Source: Streptomyces sp. MMG1121 (GTDB taxonomy: Bacteria; Actinomycetota; Actinomycetes; Streptomycetales; Streptomycetaceae). Taken from it: a stretch of 36,382 nt of DNA. The position numbers and the translations under genes are program-made. The stretch covers positions 1-36,382 of the forward strand of contig NZ_LGDV01000227.1 of assembly GCF_001280015.1 (NCBI RefSeq), read 5' to 3'. The notes under the pieces were generated by a model, which was not told the origin of the DNA, made no database searches, and saw only the letters and a program-made list of their open reading frames with translations. This document shows positions 15,604-23,240 of this stretch, in pieces (position 1 is the first letter of the stretch; each line of letters begins with the position of its first letter).

Positions 15604-16704
15604 ATGATCACTAGGCTTCGGTCGCTCACCCGGCAATGGACGACCTTCGTGCCGGCGCTCGCGGTCGTCCTCCTGGTCTTCACCTGGGGCCGTGACCTGC
15701 CGGGCGCGGTCGTCGCCCTGGTCACCCTCGTGCTCGCCGGTGCCGTCCTCGCGGCGGTGCACCACGCCGAGGTCATCGCCCATCGTGTCGGCGAGCCCTT
15801 CGGCTCCCTGGTACTGGCCGTCGCCGTCACGATCATCGAGGTGGCCCTGATCGTCACCCTGATGGCCGACGGTGGCGACAAGAGTTCCACCCTGGCGCGG
15901 GACACCGTCTTCGCCGCCGTCATGATCACCTGCAACGGCATCGTCGGGATCTGCCTGCTCGTCGCCTCCCTGCGGCACGGCACCGCGGTCTTCAACCCCG
16001 AGGGCACCGGCGCCGCTCTGGCGACCGTGGCGACACTGGCCACGCTCAGCCTGGTGCTGCCGACCTTCACCACGAGCAAGCCCGGACCCGAGTTCTCCGC
16101 TGTGCAGCTGACATTCGCCGCACTGTCCTCACTGGTCCTGTACGGCCTGTTCGTGGCCACGCAGACCGTGCGCCACCGCGACTACTTCCTGCCGATCACC
16201 CGGCAGGGCGTGGTCATCACCGCCGACGACCACGCCGAGCCCCCGTCCGCGCGCGCCGCCTGGTTCAGCGTGAGCCTGCTCGGGCTGGCCCTGATCGGTG
16301 TGGTCGGGCTGGCCAAGGGCGTGTCGCCCACCATCGAGTCGGGCGTGGAGGCGGCGGGTCTGCCGCACGCGGTCGTCGGTGTGATCATCGCCCTGCTGGT
16401 GCTGCTTCCCGAGACGATCGCCGCACTGCGCTCCGCCCGCCGCGACCGGGTCCAGACCAGCCTCAACCTCGCGCTCGGCTCGGCCATGGCGAGCATCGGC
16501 CTGACCATCCCCGCCGTCGCGCTCGCCTCCGTGTGGCTGTCCGGCCCGCTCGTCCTCGGCCTCGGTTCGACCCACATGCTGCTGCTCGCGCTGACCGTGG
16601 TGGTCAGCTCCCTGACGGTGGTGCCCGGCCGGGCCACACCCCTGCAGGGCGGTGTCCACCTGGTGCTGTTCGCGGCCTACCTGGAGCTGGCGATCAACCC
16701 GTAG
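15604..16704 (+). CDS. chaA: Calcium/cation:proton antiporter (ChaA type)
   Basis: A 366-residue CaCA-superfamily antiporter of the ChaA class, exporting Ca2+ (and in some members Na+ or K+) in exchange for protons. The two inverted alpha-repeats each contain the ion-binding acidic motif: LAVAVTIIEVALIVTL (Glu79) and IIALLVLLPETIAAL (Glu270). They are separated by a hydrophilic loop at about 190-220. About eleven hydrophobic segments are visible. The ATG start fits the family N-terminus; no clear Shine-Dalgarno sequence precedes it. It lies next to terC and the terD genes, making a cation-handling block. Its 3' end overlaps the 3' end of the opposite-strand transporter gene by 11 bases. Confidence 0.93.
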   Translation: MITRLRSLTRQWTTFVPALAVVLLVFTWGRDLPGAVVALVTLVLAGAVLAAVHHAEVIAHRVGEPFGSLVLAVAVTIIEVALIVTLMADGGDKSSTLARDTVFAAVMITCNGIVGICLLVASLRHGTAVFNPEGTGAALATVATLATLSLVLPTFTTSKPGPEFSAVQLTFAALSSLVLYGLFVATQTVRHRDYFLPITRQGVVITADDHAEPPSARAAWFSVSLLGLALIGVVGLAKGVSPTIESGVEAAGLPHAVVGVIIALLVLLPETIAALRSARRDRVQTSLNLALGSAMASIGLTIPAVALASVWLSGPLVLGLGSTHMLLLALTVVVSSLTVVPGRATPLQGGVHLVLFAAYLELAINP

Positions 16705-17998
16705 CCGGCTCCACCGCCGGCATGGGCACCGGGCGGGTCTCGGGCAGCAGGGCGAAGCACACCAGGCTGAGCAGCGCGACACCGGTCAGGTAGACGCCCA
16801 CGCTCCACGGGACCCGCCCGCTGTGCTCCGCGAGTGCCGTGGCCACGATCGGGGTGAGGGCGCCGCCCAGGACTCCGCCGAGGTTGTAGCCCACCGCGGC
16901 GCCCGTGCAGCGCACCCGGGCGTCGTACAGCTCCGGCAGGTAGGCGGCGATCACCGCGAACATGGTGATGAAGGAGACCAGGGCGCCCAGGATGCCGAGG
17001 AACATCAGGAGCGGCTGGCCGGTGGCCAGCAGCGCGACCATCGGCAGCATCCACAGACCGCAGGCCGCGCACCCCGTCAGGCACATCGGCCGGCGCCCGT
17101 AGCGATCGGCGAGCAGGGCCATGATCGGTGTGAGGGACGTCTGCACCACCACCGCGGCCATGACACAGGTCAGCATCACCGTCCGGCTCACGCCGAGCCG
17201 CTCCGTCGCGTACGCCAGGGACCAGGTCGTCACCGCGTAGAAGACCGCGTACCCGGCGGCCAGCGCACCGGCCGTCAGCAGGACCAGCCGCCCGTGATGC
17301 CGTACGACCTCGAGGAACGGCACGCGCGCGTGGTCGTCGATCTCCAGGAATCGCGGGCTCTCCGCGATCGACGAGCGGATCCACAGCCCGCCCAGCGCCA
17401 GCGCACCGGCTGCCCAGAACGGCACCCGCCACCCCCAGTGCGCGAACTCCGCGTCGGACAGGGTCGCCGACAGCGCGAGCATCACCCCGTTGGCGAGCAC
17501 GAACCCGACCGCGGGCCCCACCTGCGGAAAGCTCGACCACAGGGCGCGCCGTCCGGGTGGCGCGTGCTCGGCGGTCAGCAGGACCGCCCCGCCCCACTCG
17601 CCGCCGAGCCCCAGACCCTGCAGGAAGCGCAGGACGAGCAGCAGCACCGGCGCGGCGACGCCGATCGACCCGTACGACGGCACACAGCCCACCGCGACCG
17701 TCGAGGCGCCCGTGACCAGCAGGGAGAGAACCAGCACCGGCCGCCGTCCGCGCCGGTCGCCGAGGTGCCCGAATAGCACCGAGCCCAGCGGCCGGGCCAG
17801 GAACCCCGCCCCGAACGTCCCGAACGCCGCTAGTGTCCCGGCGAGCGGCGAGAACGTCGGGAAGAACAGCGGCCCCAGGACCAGGGCCGCCGCCGTCCCG
17901 TAGACGAAGAAGTCATAGAACTCGATCGCGGTCCCCACCAAGGAGGCGGCGGCGAGCCGTAGCATCGACGGCTTGTTTACGGTGCGTACAGGATTCAT
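16694..17998 (-). CDS. MFS transporter, metabolite:H+ symporter (MHS) type
   Basis: A 434-residue major facilitator with twelve predicted membrane helices. It belongs to the ProP/ShiA/KgtP-like MHS group: the N-terminus reads GTAIEFYDFFVYGTAAALVLGPLFFP, the loop 2-3 signature is GHLGDRRGRRPVLVLSLL, helix 4 begins RFLQGLGLGGEWGGA (typical of the group), and the second-half repeat is ALLADRYGRRPMCLTG. MHS members import shikimate, dicarboxylates, betaine and similar acids with protons. It is divergent from aroQ across 177 bases. A shikimate or quinate-like substrate is therefore attractive but unproven. The ATG at 17998 is the only good start. Confidence 0.92.
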   Translation of the reverse strand: MNPVRTVNKPSMLRLAAASLVGTAIEFYDFFVYGTAAALVLGPLFFPTFSPLAGTLAAFGTFGAGFLARPLGSVLFGHLGDRRGRRPVLVLSLLVTGASTVAVGCVPSYGSIGVAAPVLLLVLRFLQGLGLGGEWGGAVLLTAEHAPPGRRALWSSFPQVGPAVGFVLANGVMLALSATLSDAEFAHWGWRVPFWAAGALALGGLWIRSSIAESPRFLEIDDHARVPFLEVVRHHGRLVLLTAGALAAGYAVFYAVTTWSLAYATERLGVSRTVMLTCVMAAVVVQTSLTPIMALLADRYGRRPMCLTGCAACGLWMLPMVALLATGQPLLMFLGILGALVSFITMFAVIAAYLPELYDARVRCTGAAVGYNLGGVLGGALTPIVATALAEHSGRVPWSVGVYLTGVALLSLVCFALLPETRPVPMPAVEPATG

Positions 17999-18064
17999 AC
18001 GGCGTCAACTACCCACGGTGATTGACAGTTACGGGGGGCGCGTAGAAGTGATCAAGGGGCCGGA

Positions 18065-18090
18065 GTGTGCGCCGAGGCGACGGCGCACAC
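18065..18090. promoter_or_regulatory. Perfect 10-bp hairpin/inverted repeat in the MFS-aroQ divergent region
   Basis: GTGTGCGCCG (18065-18074) and CGGCGCACAC (18081-18090) form a perfect inverted repeat with a 6-base centre, between the divergent transporter and aroQ genes. It may be an operator or part of the aroQ leader. A TTGACA at 18022-18027 on the plus strand is a possible -35, with TAGAAG 15 nt downstream as a poor -10. Confidence 0.45.
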
Positions 18091-18175
18091 GGCTCGTCGT
18101 CCGCTCCCGCCACCGTGATAGACCGGGTGCGAGCAGCGGTCGTCGACGCACCGCCCCGAACGGACCGGAGGAACC

Positions 18176-18649
18176 GTGCCCCGCACCCTGGCCAACGCCC
18201 CGATCATGATTCTCAACGGGCCCAACCTCAACCTGCTCGGCCAGCGTCAGCCCGAGATCTACGGCAAGGACACGCTGGCCGACGTGGAGGCACTGTGTGC
18301 CAAGGCGGCGGCCGCGCACGGCGGCACAGTGGACTTCCGGCAGTCCAACCACGAAGGCGAACTGGTCGACTGGATCCACGAGGCGCGCCTGGGCCACTGC
18401 GGAATCGTCATCAACCCCGGAGCTTACTCGCACACGTCGGTCGCGATTCTGGACGCACTCAACACCTGCGACGGCATGCCCGTGCTGGAGGTGCACATCT
18501 CCAACATCCACCAGCGCGAGTCGTTCCGGCACCACTCCTACGTGTCGCTGCGCGCCGACGGCGTGATCGCGGGCTGCGGCGTGCAGGGCTACGTGTTCGG
18601 CGTCGAGCGGGTCGCGGCCCTGCTGGGGGCCGCGCAGACCGACGCGTAG
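18176..18649 (+). CDS. aroQ: Type II 3-dehydroquinate dehydratase
   Basis: A 157-residue type II dehydroquinase, forming dodecamers and converting 3-dehydroquinate to 3-dehydroshikimate in the shikimate pathway by an anti elimination. Active-site residues seen are Asn17 (NGPNLNLLG), Arg24 and the flexible-loop Tyr29 (QRQPEIYG), Glu105-Val106-His107 (LEVHISN) and Asn80-Pro81-Gly82 ([11 protein letters not shown]). The sequence is very like the structurally studied S. coelicolor enzyme. The GTG start is preceded by GGAGGAA. It is not in an aro cluster but stands divergent from an MHS-type transporter, so a catabolic role in quinate or shikimate use should be considered. Confidence 0.97.
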   Translation: MPRTLANAPIMILNGPNLNLLGQRQPEIYGKDTLADVEALCAKAAAAHGGTVDFRQSNHEGELVDWIHEARLGHCGIVINPGAYSHTSVAILDALNTCDGMPVLEVHISNIHQRESFRHHSYVSLRADGVIAGCGVQGYVFGVERVAALLGAAQTDA

Positions 18650-18660
18650 CCGACACGCGC

Positions 18661-18676
18661 GCGGGCGGCCGCCCGC
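18661..18676. terminator. Probable bidirectional terminator between aroQ and the ABC operon
   Basis: GCGGGCGGCCGCCCGC is a perfect 16-bp palindrome (GCGGGC/GCCCGC arms around GGCC) in the 47-base gap between the convergent aroQ and ABC-ATPase genes. Its position suits a shared terminator. Confidence 0.5.
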
Positions 18677-18696
18677 GGAGGTAGTGCGCTACGGCC

Positions 18697-19449
18697 TCAC
18701 AGGCGGCCGGCCTCCACGATCCGGCGCAGGAAACGCCGCGTGCGCTCCTGCCGCGGATCGCCGAAAACTTCCTCGGCGGTGCCGCGCTCCAGCACGACGC
18801 CTCCGTCCAGAAAACAAACCTGGTCGGCGACGTCCCGCGCGAAGCCCATCTCGTGCGTCGCCAGCACCATGGTCATGCCGTCGTCCTTGAGGCCGCGCAC
18901 CACCTCCAGCACCTCGCCGACGAGTTCGGGGTCGAGCGCCGCCGTGATCTCGTCCAGCAGCAACAGCCGGGGCCGCACGGCGAGGGCCCGTACGATCGCC
19001 ACACGCTGCTGCTGACCGCCACTGAGCCGGTCCGGGTAGGCGTTCGCCCTGTCACCCAGTCCAAGGCGCTCCAGCAGCTCCCTGGCGCCTTCCTCGGCCT
19101 CTTCGCGGGAGGCGCCGTGCACGCGCCGCGGCGCCAGCGTGACGTTCTCCAGGACGGTCATGTGCGGAAACAGGTTGTACGCCTGGAAGACGACGCCGAT
19201 CCGGCGCCGTACCGCGTCCTGGTCGACACGGGGATCGGTGATCTCCTCACCGTCCAGCCAGATCGCGCCGTCGTCGATGTCCTCCAGCAGGTTGGCGCAG
19301 CGCAGCAGCGTCGACTTGCCCGAACCGGAGGCGCCGATCAGCGCGGTCACGGTGTGCGGGGCGACCTCCAGGTCGACATCGCGCAGGACGACGGAGCCGG
19401 CGAAGGTCTTGCGGACGGACTCCATGCGCAGGACGGGCGCGTCGCTCAT
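18697..19449 (-). CDS. Polar amino acid ABC transporter, ATP-binding protein
   Basis: A 250-residue ABC ATPase of the polar amino acid uptake (PAAT/GlnQ) type. It has Walker A GASGSGKST (39-47), Q-loop VFQAYNLFPHMTVLENV, signature LSGGQQQRVAIVRAL, Walker B RLLLLDEITAALDPE and the H-loop LATHEMGFARDVAD. The phrase LDPELVGEVLEVVRGL after Walker B is typical of glutamine/glutamate importers. Its ATG overlaps the permease stop codon (ATGA), the last step of a coupled three-gene operon. The protein forms a cytoplasmic homodimer powering the adjacent permease. Confidence 0.95.
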   Translation of the reverse strand: MSDAPVLRMESVRKTFAGSVVLRDVDLEVAPHTVTALIGASGSGKSTLLRCANLLEDIDDGAIWLDGEEITDPRVDQDAVRRRIGVVFQAYNLFPHMTVLENVTLAPRRVHGASREEAEEGARELLERLGLGDRANAYPDRLSGGQQQRVAIVRALAVRPRLLLLDEITAALDPELVGEVLEVVRGLKDDGMTMVLATHEMGFARDVADQVCFLDGGVVLERGTAEEVFGDPRQERTRRFLRRIVEAGRL

Positions 19450-20366
19450 AGGGATCCTCCCTGGGCCCGCTGGCGGTCCATCCGGGCCGTCACCCAGTCC
19501 GTGAAGCGGGTCATCGGAATGGTCAACGCCACGAACACCAGCCCGGCGACGATGTACGGCGTGTAGTTCAGGCTGCGGCCCACGATGATGTCGGCCGCCC
19601 GGACGGCGTCCACCGCGCCGCCGATCGACACCAGACCGGTGTCCTTCTGCAGCGACACCAAGTCGTTGAGCAGCGGAGGCACCTGACGGCGCACCGCCTG
19701 CGGCAGGACGACGTAGCGCAGAGCCTGCCGGTTGGTCAGGCCCAGCGAGCGGGCCGCGGCGCGCTGCGAGGGGTGAATGGACTCGATGCCCGCCCGGAAC
19801 ACCTCGGCCACGTACGCCGAGTACGTGAGCGTCAGCGCGGTACCGCCGAGCAGCACCGGATCGACCGTCACGCCCTGCAGGCGCAGCGCCGGAACGCCCA
19901 GGACCACGATCATCAGGTTGATGATCAGCGGAAGGCCGCGGAAGAAGTCGGTGTACGCCGCCGCGAGCACGCGCAGAGGGAAGAACACCGGGCCGCGCAG
20001 GGTGCGCGCGATGGCGATCAGCATGCCGAGGACCAGGACGGCGACGCCGCAGATCGCCAGCAGACGGACGTTCAGCCACAGCCCGTCGAGGACCTTCGGG
20101 AACGCCTCGCGCGCGTACTGTGCGCTGAAGAACGTCTCCTTGGTGCGCGGCCAGCCCGGCGCGTTGACGACGACCGTATACAGCACGACGGCCGTGACGA
20201 GTGTCGAGAGCGCCCCGACGGCGGCGGCGCGGCGGGCACGCGCGCGTTTGTAGCGCTCGCGCTCCAGGCGTCGTTCGGAGGGTACGTAGCCGTCGTCGGC
20301 GCCGCCGCTCATGTCTTCCTTGTCGTCGGTTCCCTCTGCGCCCGACTCGCCCTTGGTGAGCGTCAC
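19446..20366 (-). CDS. Polar amino acid ABC transporter, permease
   Basis: A 306-residue permease of the HisMQ/GlnP type. A charged N-terminal cytoplasmic extension of about 45 residues (ending RERYKRARARRAA) is followed by about five or six membrane helices. The segment DFFRGLPLIINLMIV and the EAA loop YSAYVAEVFRAGIESIHPSQRAAARSLGLTNRQALRYVVLPQA that contacts the ATPase are typical. Only one permease gene is present, so the channel is presumably a homodimer. The GTG start overlaps the stop codon of the binding-protein gene (GTGA). An internal ATG 18 codons further in is a possible alternative start. Confidence 0.93.
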   Translation of the reverse strand: MTLTKGESGAEGTDDKEDMSGGADDGYVPSERRLERERYKRARARRAAAVGALSTLVTAVVLYTVVVNAPGWPRTKETFFSAQYAREAFPKVLDGLWLNVRLLAICGVAVLVLGMLIAIARTLRGPVFFPLRVLAAAYTDFFRGLPLIINLMIVVLGVPALRLQGVTVDPVLLGGTALTLTYSAYVAEVFRAGIESIHPSQRAAARSLGLTNRQALRYVVLPQAVRRQVPPLLNDLVSLQKDTGLVSIGGAVDAVRAADIIVGRSLNYTPYIVAGLVFVALTIPMTRFTDWVTARMDRQRAQGGSL

Positions 20367-21247
20367 TTGAGCACCGGGGCGTCGACGGCGTCCGAGAGCC
20401 ACTGCTTCTCCAGCCGGGCCAGCGTGCCGTCCTTGCGCAGGGCGTCGACGGCGCCGCTCACGCACGGGGTCAGCGCGCTGCCCTTGTCCAGCACCAGCCC
20501 GAACTGCTCGGGCGTGCCTCCCTGGTTCTCGAACTGGCCGACGATCTTCGCGTTCGTCACCTCGGCCGCGGTGATGTAGAACGCGGTCGGCAGGTCCGTG
20601 ACAATGGCGTCTACCTGACCGTTCCTCAGCGCGGACTTGGCCTGGTCGTTCTTGGCGTACACGGCGGGCTCCTGCGTCGGCTTCACCATGTCGGTGATGT
20701 AGTCGAGGCTCGTGGTGCCCACCTGGGCGCCGAGCTTGAGCTTCTTCAGGTCCGCGATGCTCGTCGCCGCGGCCGCCTTGCTGCCCTTCAGGGCGATCAC
20801 GGCCTGGCGCACGTCGTAGTAGCCGGAGGAGAAGTCCACGGCCTTCTTGCGCTCGTTGCTGATCGACACCTGGTTGATGTCGAAGTCGAAGGTCTTCACG
20901 CCGGGCGCGAACGCCTTGTTGAAGGGCACGCTCTGCCATACGACCGCGTTCTGGCCGTATCCCAGTTGCTTCGCCACGGCGTAGGCGACCGCCGATTCGA
21001 AGCCCTTGCCGTTGGCGGGCTTGTCGTCCTTGAACCAGGGCTCGTACGCGGGCTCGTCCGTCGCGATCGTGAGCTTCCCGGACGTCTCGGTGGCCAGCTT
21101 GCCCGGGGCGCAGCTCTTCGCGGCCGGGCCGGACGAAGTGGCCGAGGCCTTGTCATCGGGCTGTGGAGCACAGCCGACGGCAGTGGCGAGCAGGGCTACG
21201 GTGGCGGCGGCTGCCGCGCGGCGCAGGGTGCGGGGGGCAGGGTACAT
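20363..21247 (-). CDS. Amino acid ABC transporter, substrate-binding lipoprotein
   Basis: A 294-residue extracytoplasmic solute-binding protein of family 3 (glutamine/cystine-type). Residues 1-26 are a lipoprotein signal ending in the lipobox AVGC, with Cys26 as the acylation site. The two-lobed fold shows LTIATDEPAYEPWF, GFESAVAYAVAKQLGY, FDFDINQVSISNERKKAVDFSSGYYDVRQAVIAL, KLGAQVGTTSLDYI and ALRNGQVDAIVTDLPTAFYI, the characteristic family-3 sequence of strands. It is the first gene of the importer operon. No Shine-Dalgarno sequence is visible before the ATG, so translation may be leaderless or weakly initiated. Confidence 0.95.
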   Translation of the reverse strand: MYPAPRTLRRAAAAATVALLATAVGCAPQPDDKASATSSGPAAKSCAPGKLATETSGKLTIATDEPAYEPWFKDDKPANGKGFESAVAYAVAKQLGYGQNAVVWQSVPFNKAFAPGVKTFDFDINQVSISNERKKAVDFSSGYYDVRQAVIALKGSKAAAATSIADLKKLKLGAQVGTTSLDYITDMVKPTQEPAVYAKNDQAKSALRNGQVDAIVTDLPTAFYITAAEVTNAKIVGQFENQGGTPEQFGLVLDKGSALTPCVSGAVDALRKDGTLARLEKQWLSDAVDAPVLK

Positions 21248-21396
21248 GGCGGGAGATTGGCAGTGGCGCCACCGTTTGTCCAGGTCACGACGGTAACTGT
21301 CCGCATGGTGGGAACGGGTGTTGCAGTCGCGTGAACATCTCCAGCGACCCGCCACCAGCCCGTTGGCGGACTCGGTCACAAGCCCGCCGCCGGCCT

Positions 21397-21435
21397 GGGC
21401 CGCCGGTCGAGGGCGGGTGGGAAGACCGGCGGCCC
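21397..21435. terminator. Strong GC hairpin in the gap between MBL gene and ABC operon
   Basis: GGGCCGCCGGTC (21397-21408) pairs perfectly over 12 bp with GACCGGCGGCCC (21424-21435) around a 15-nt loop. It lies in the 379-base gene-free stretch 21248-21626 between the metallo-hydrolase gene and the ABC operon, both on the minus strand, and could end metallo-hydrolase transcripts. A smaller stem (GGCGCG/CGCGCC, about 21544-21566) is nearer to that gene. Confidence 0.5.
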
Positions 21436-21523
21436 CTCCGCACCGGAGCCGTCATCCTGTGCGGGACTGCCATCAGTTGACCGCGTGACACCGGCGATGG
21501 GGAGCGCGCACGGGAGTCCGGCG

Positions 21524-21542
21524 CGTGTGAAGCGTTCACACG
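21524..21542. promoter_or_regulatory. Operator-like inverted repeat (CGTGTGAA-GCG-TTCACACG)
   Basis: Two perfect 8-bp arms around a 3-base centre lie about 280 bases upstream of the ABC operon. TGTGA/TCACA half-sites resemble Crp-type sites but with 5 rather than 6 bases between them. The cognate regulator is unknown. The rest of 21248-21626 has no gene I can support. Confidence 0.45.
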
Positions 21543-21626
21543 GGGCGCGCAATGAAAAACGCGCCGGGCGCACAGCCGAGGCGTGCGCGTGGCGCGCGGA
21601 ATCCGACCTACGGAGCGCTCGGCCCC

Positions 21627-22283
21627 TCACCACCCACGCGCGTGCCACTCCGGCAGTTGGGGACGCTCCGCGCCCAGTGTGGTGTCGTTGCCGTGCCCGG
21701 GATACACCCAGGTCTCGTCGGGCAGCACGTCGAAGATCTTCGTCTCCACGTCCTGGATCAGACGGGCGAAGGCCTGCGCGTCGTTGCCCGTGTTGCCGAC
21801 GCCGCCCGGGAAGAGGCAGTCGCCGGTGAAGACGTGCGGGTGGCCGTGCGGGTCGTCGTAGACCAGCGCGATCGAACCCGGAGTGTGTCCTACCAGATGC
21901 CGCGCGGTGAGCTCCACGTTCCCCACCCTGATGACGTCGCCGTCGTCCACAGGAACGTCGGTGGGCACCGGGATGCCGGACGTGTCCTCCCGGCCGGCGT
22001 ACGTACGCGCGCCCGTGGCCGCGACGACCTCGGCGAGCGCCTGCCAGTGATCGCCGTGCCGGTGCGTGGTGACGACGGACGCGATGCCGTCGTCACCGAT
22101 CATGCCCAGGAGCGTCCCCGCCTCGTTGGCGGCATCGATCAGAAGCTGCTCGTCGGTGGCACGGCAGCGCAGCAGATAGGCGTTGTTGTCCATCGGGCCG
22201 ACCGCGATCTTTGTGATCATCAGGTCTTTCAGCTCGTGCACGTCCGCCGGCCCGCCGACCTTGACCTCTCCGGTGTACGTCAT
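21627..22283 (-). CDS. MBL-fold (glyoxalase II-like) metallo-hydrolase
   Basis: A 218-residue metallo-beta-lactamase-fold hydrolase close to the glyoxalase II group. All metal ligands are present: H74-R-H76-G-D78-H79 in THRHGDHW, His133 in LVGHTPGSIAL, Asp155 in FTGDCLF and His197 in YPGHG. The C-terminal substrate domain of classical glyoxalase II is missing, as usual for the short bacterial forms, which hydrolyse hydroxyacyl thioesters or related persulfide substrates. The substrate here is not deducible. The ATG at 22283 begins MTYTGEV; it may be co-transcribed with the upstream maleylpyruvate-isomerase-family gene 46 bases away. Confidence 0.93.
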   Translation of the reverse strand: MTYTGEVKVGGPADVHELKDLMITKIAVGPMDNNAYLLRCRATDEQLLIDAANEAGTLLGMIGDDGIASVVTTHRHGDHWQALAEVVAATGARTYAGREDTSGIPVPTDVPVDDGDVIRVGNVELTARHLVGHTPGSIALVYDDPHGHPHVFTGDCLFPGGVGNTGNDAQAFARLIQDVETKIFDVLPDETWVYPGHGNDTTLGAERPQLPEWHARGW

Positions 22284-22329
22284 GGCGATCAGCCTATAGC
22301 GGGGGAGGGTCCCGCGGGCCGCCGTCGGC

Positions 22330-23016
22330 CTACAACGGAGGCAGCTTCGGCAGGGGGCCGTCCGTGGTCAGACCGGAGCCGTCGCGGCGCCCGGCGAGCC
22401 AGCCCAGCAGGTCTGCGGCCGTACCCTCGGCCGCGACCGGTGCGCCCTCCGCGCCGCCGCCCGTGGTCCAGATCCGGCCATTGCCGGCGGACAGGCTGGT
22501 CGAGGGCACCTCCTCGTGCCCGGCGAAGCGCTGCGCCAGGAAGTCGATCTCCCGCTCCGTGAACTCCGCCGGAAGATCCTCCAGCTCGTACCCGATCCCG
22601 AGGTCCACGTGGTGCAGCTCCACCTCGGCCCACCGGCGGAACGGCACCCGGGACGCGGAGTCGGTGATCCCGTTGCGCAGCTCGACGGTGCGCGACCAGT
22701 CCGCCGGCGCATCCCCCAGGGCCTGGAAGCGGGCCCCGCTCTCGCGCAGGTCGGCGAGCTGGACGTCGAGCGGGTGCGGGGCGCCGCGCTCGATGTCGGC
22801 GTCGCGTGCCTCGGCGCTCGTGTACATGGGGCGGCCCTCGAGAACGTTCACGAGCGCGTCCGCGTTGCGGGCGAGGTGGGCGAGAACGTGGCCGCGGGTC
22901 CAGCCCGGGAGCCGTGACGGCTCGGCGAGCGACGCGTTGTCCAGTTTGGCGACCGCGTCGAGGAGCCGTTCGGTCGCGTCACGTACACATGCCAGGTCAT
23001 GAGCGTGATCAATCAT
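22330..23016 (-). CDS. Maleylpyruvate isomerase family, mycothiol-dependent-type protein
   Basis: A 228-residue protein of the mycothiol-dependent maleylpyruvate isomerase/DinB-like superfamily. The N-terminal four-helix bundle shows LPGWTRGHVLAHLARNADAL (His of the HVLxHLARNA motif is the first metal ligand) and the later RRWAEVELHHVDLGIGYE with the HHVDL metal-ligand pair. The C-terminal domain contains WTTGGGAEGAPVAAEGTAADLLGWLAGR, typical of the sterol-carrier-like domain. Mycothiol is the low-molecular-weight thiol of actinomycetes, so the enzyme could isomerise or detoxify a thiol conjugate; true maleylpyruvate activity is not implied because no gentisate genes are nearby. It is divergent from uvrA. 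Confidence 0.9.
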   Translation of the reverse strand: MIDHAHDLACVRDATERLLDAVAKLDNASLAEPSRLPGWTRGHVLAHLARNADALVNVLEGRPMYTSAEARDADIERGAPHPLDVQLADLRESGARFQALGDAPADWSRTVELRNGITDSASRVPFRRWAEVELHHVDLGIGYELEDLPAEFTEREIDFLAQRFAGHEEVPSTSLSAGNGRIWTTGGGAEGAPVAAEGTAADLLGWLAGRRDGSGLTTDGPLPKLPPL

Positions 23017-23074
23017 GAGGCTGACCCTAGCCCCGTCACACCTTCGGGTGAAGGTGGTGAACCCTGCCCGCAAA

Positions 23075-23090
23075 TCGAAAGCACGTGCTA
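23075..23090. promoter_or_regulatory. Degenerate LexA (SOS) box-like site upstream of uvrA
   Basis: TCGAAAGCACGTGCTA matches 13 of 16 positions of the actinobacterial SOS consensus TCGAAC-RYRY-GTTCGA, including the RYRY centre. Its core AGCACGTGCT is a perfect palindrome. It lies 59 bases upstream of the divergent isomerase-family gene and about 150 bases upstream of uvrA. The mismatches fall in both arms, so binding may be weak. Confidence 0.4.
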
Positions 23091-23161
23091 TATCGTCGAG
23101 GGTGGCGTCGGGCATGCTGGATGGCCGGGGGTTGTTATGCAACCGGGCAATCCGACCGGCG

Positions 23162-23184
23162 TTGTCAGTGGCTCCCCCTAGTCT
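23162..23184 (+). promoter_or_regulatory. PafBC/RecA-NDp-type promoter of uvrA
   Basis: TTGTCAGTG (23162-23170), an 8-nt spacer GCTCCCCC and TAGTCT (23179-23184) match the consensus exactly. The predicted transcript begins near 23191, giving a leader of about 50 nt with AAAGG before the GTG start at 23241. Confidence 0.85.
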
Positions 23185-23240
23185 GAAGAAGCACGGGGGC
23201 CCCGCCCCTGTCACTTCTCTCAAGAAAGGTGCGGACCGGC

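Noticed and set aside
23129..23148. Small GGTTG/CAACC hairpin upstream of uvrA
   Set aside because: It has only a 5-bp stem and lies upstream of the predicted transcript start, so it cannot be an attenuator.
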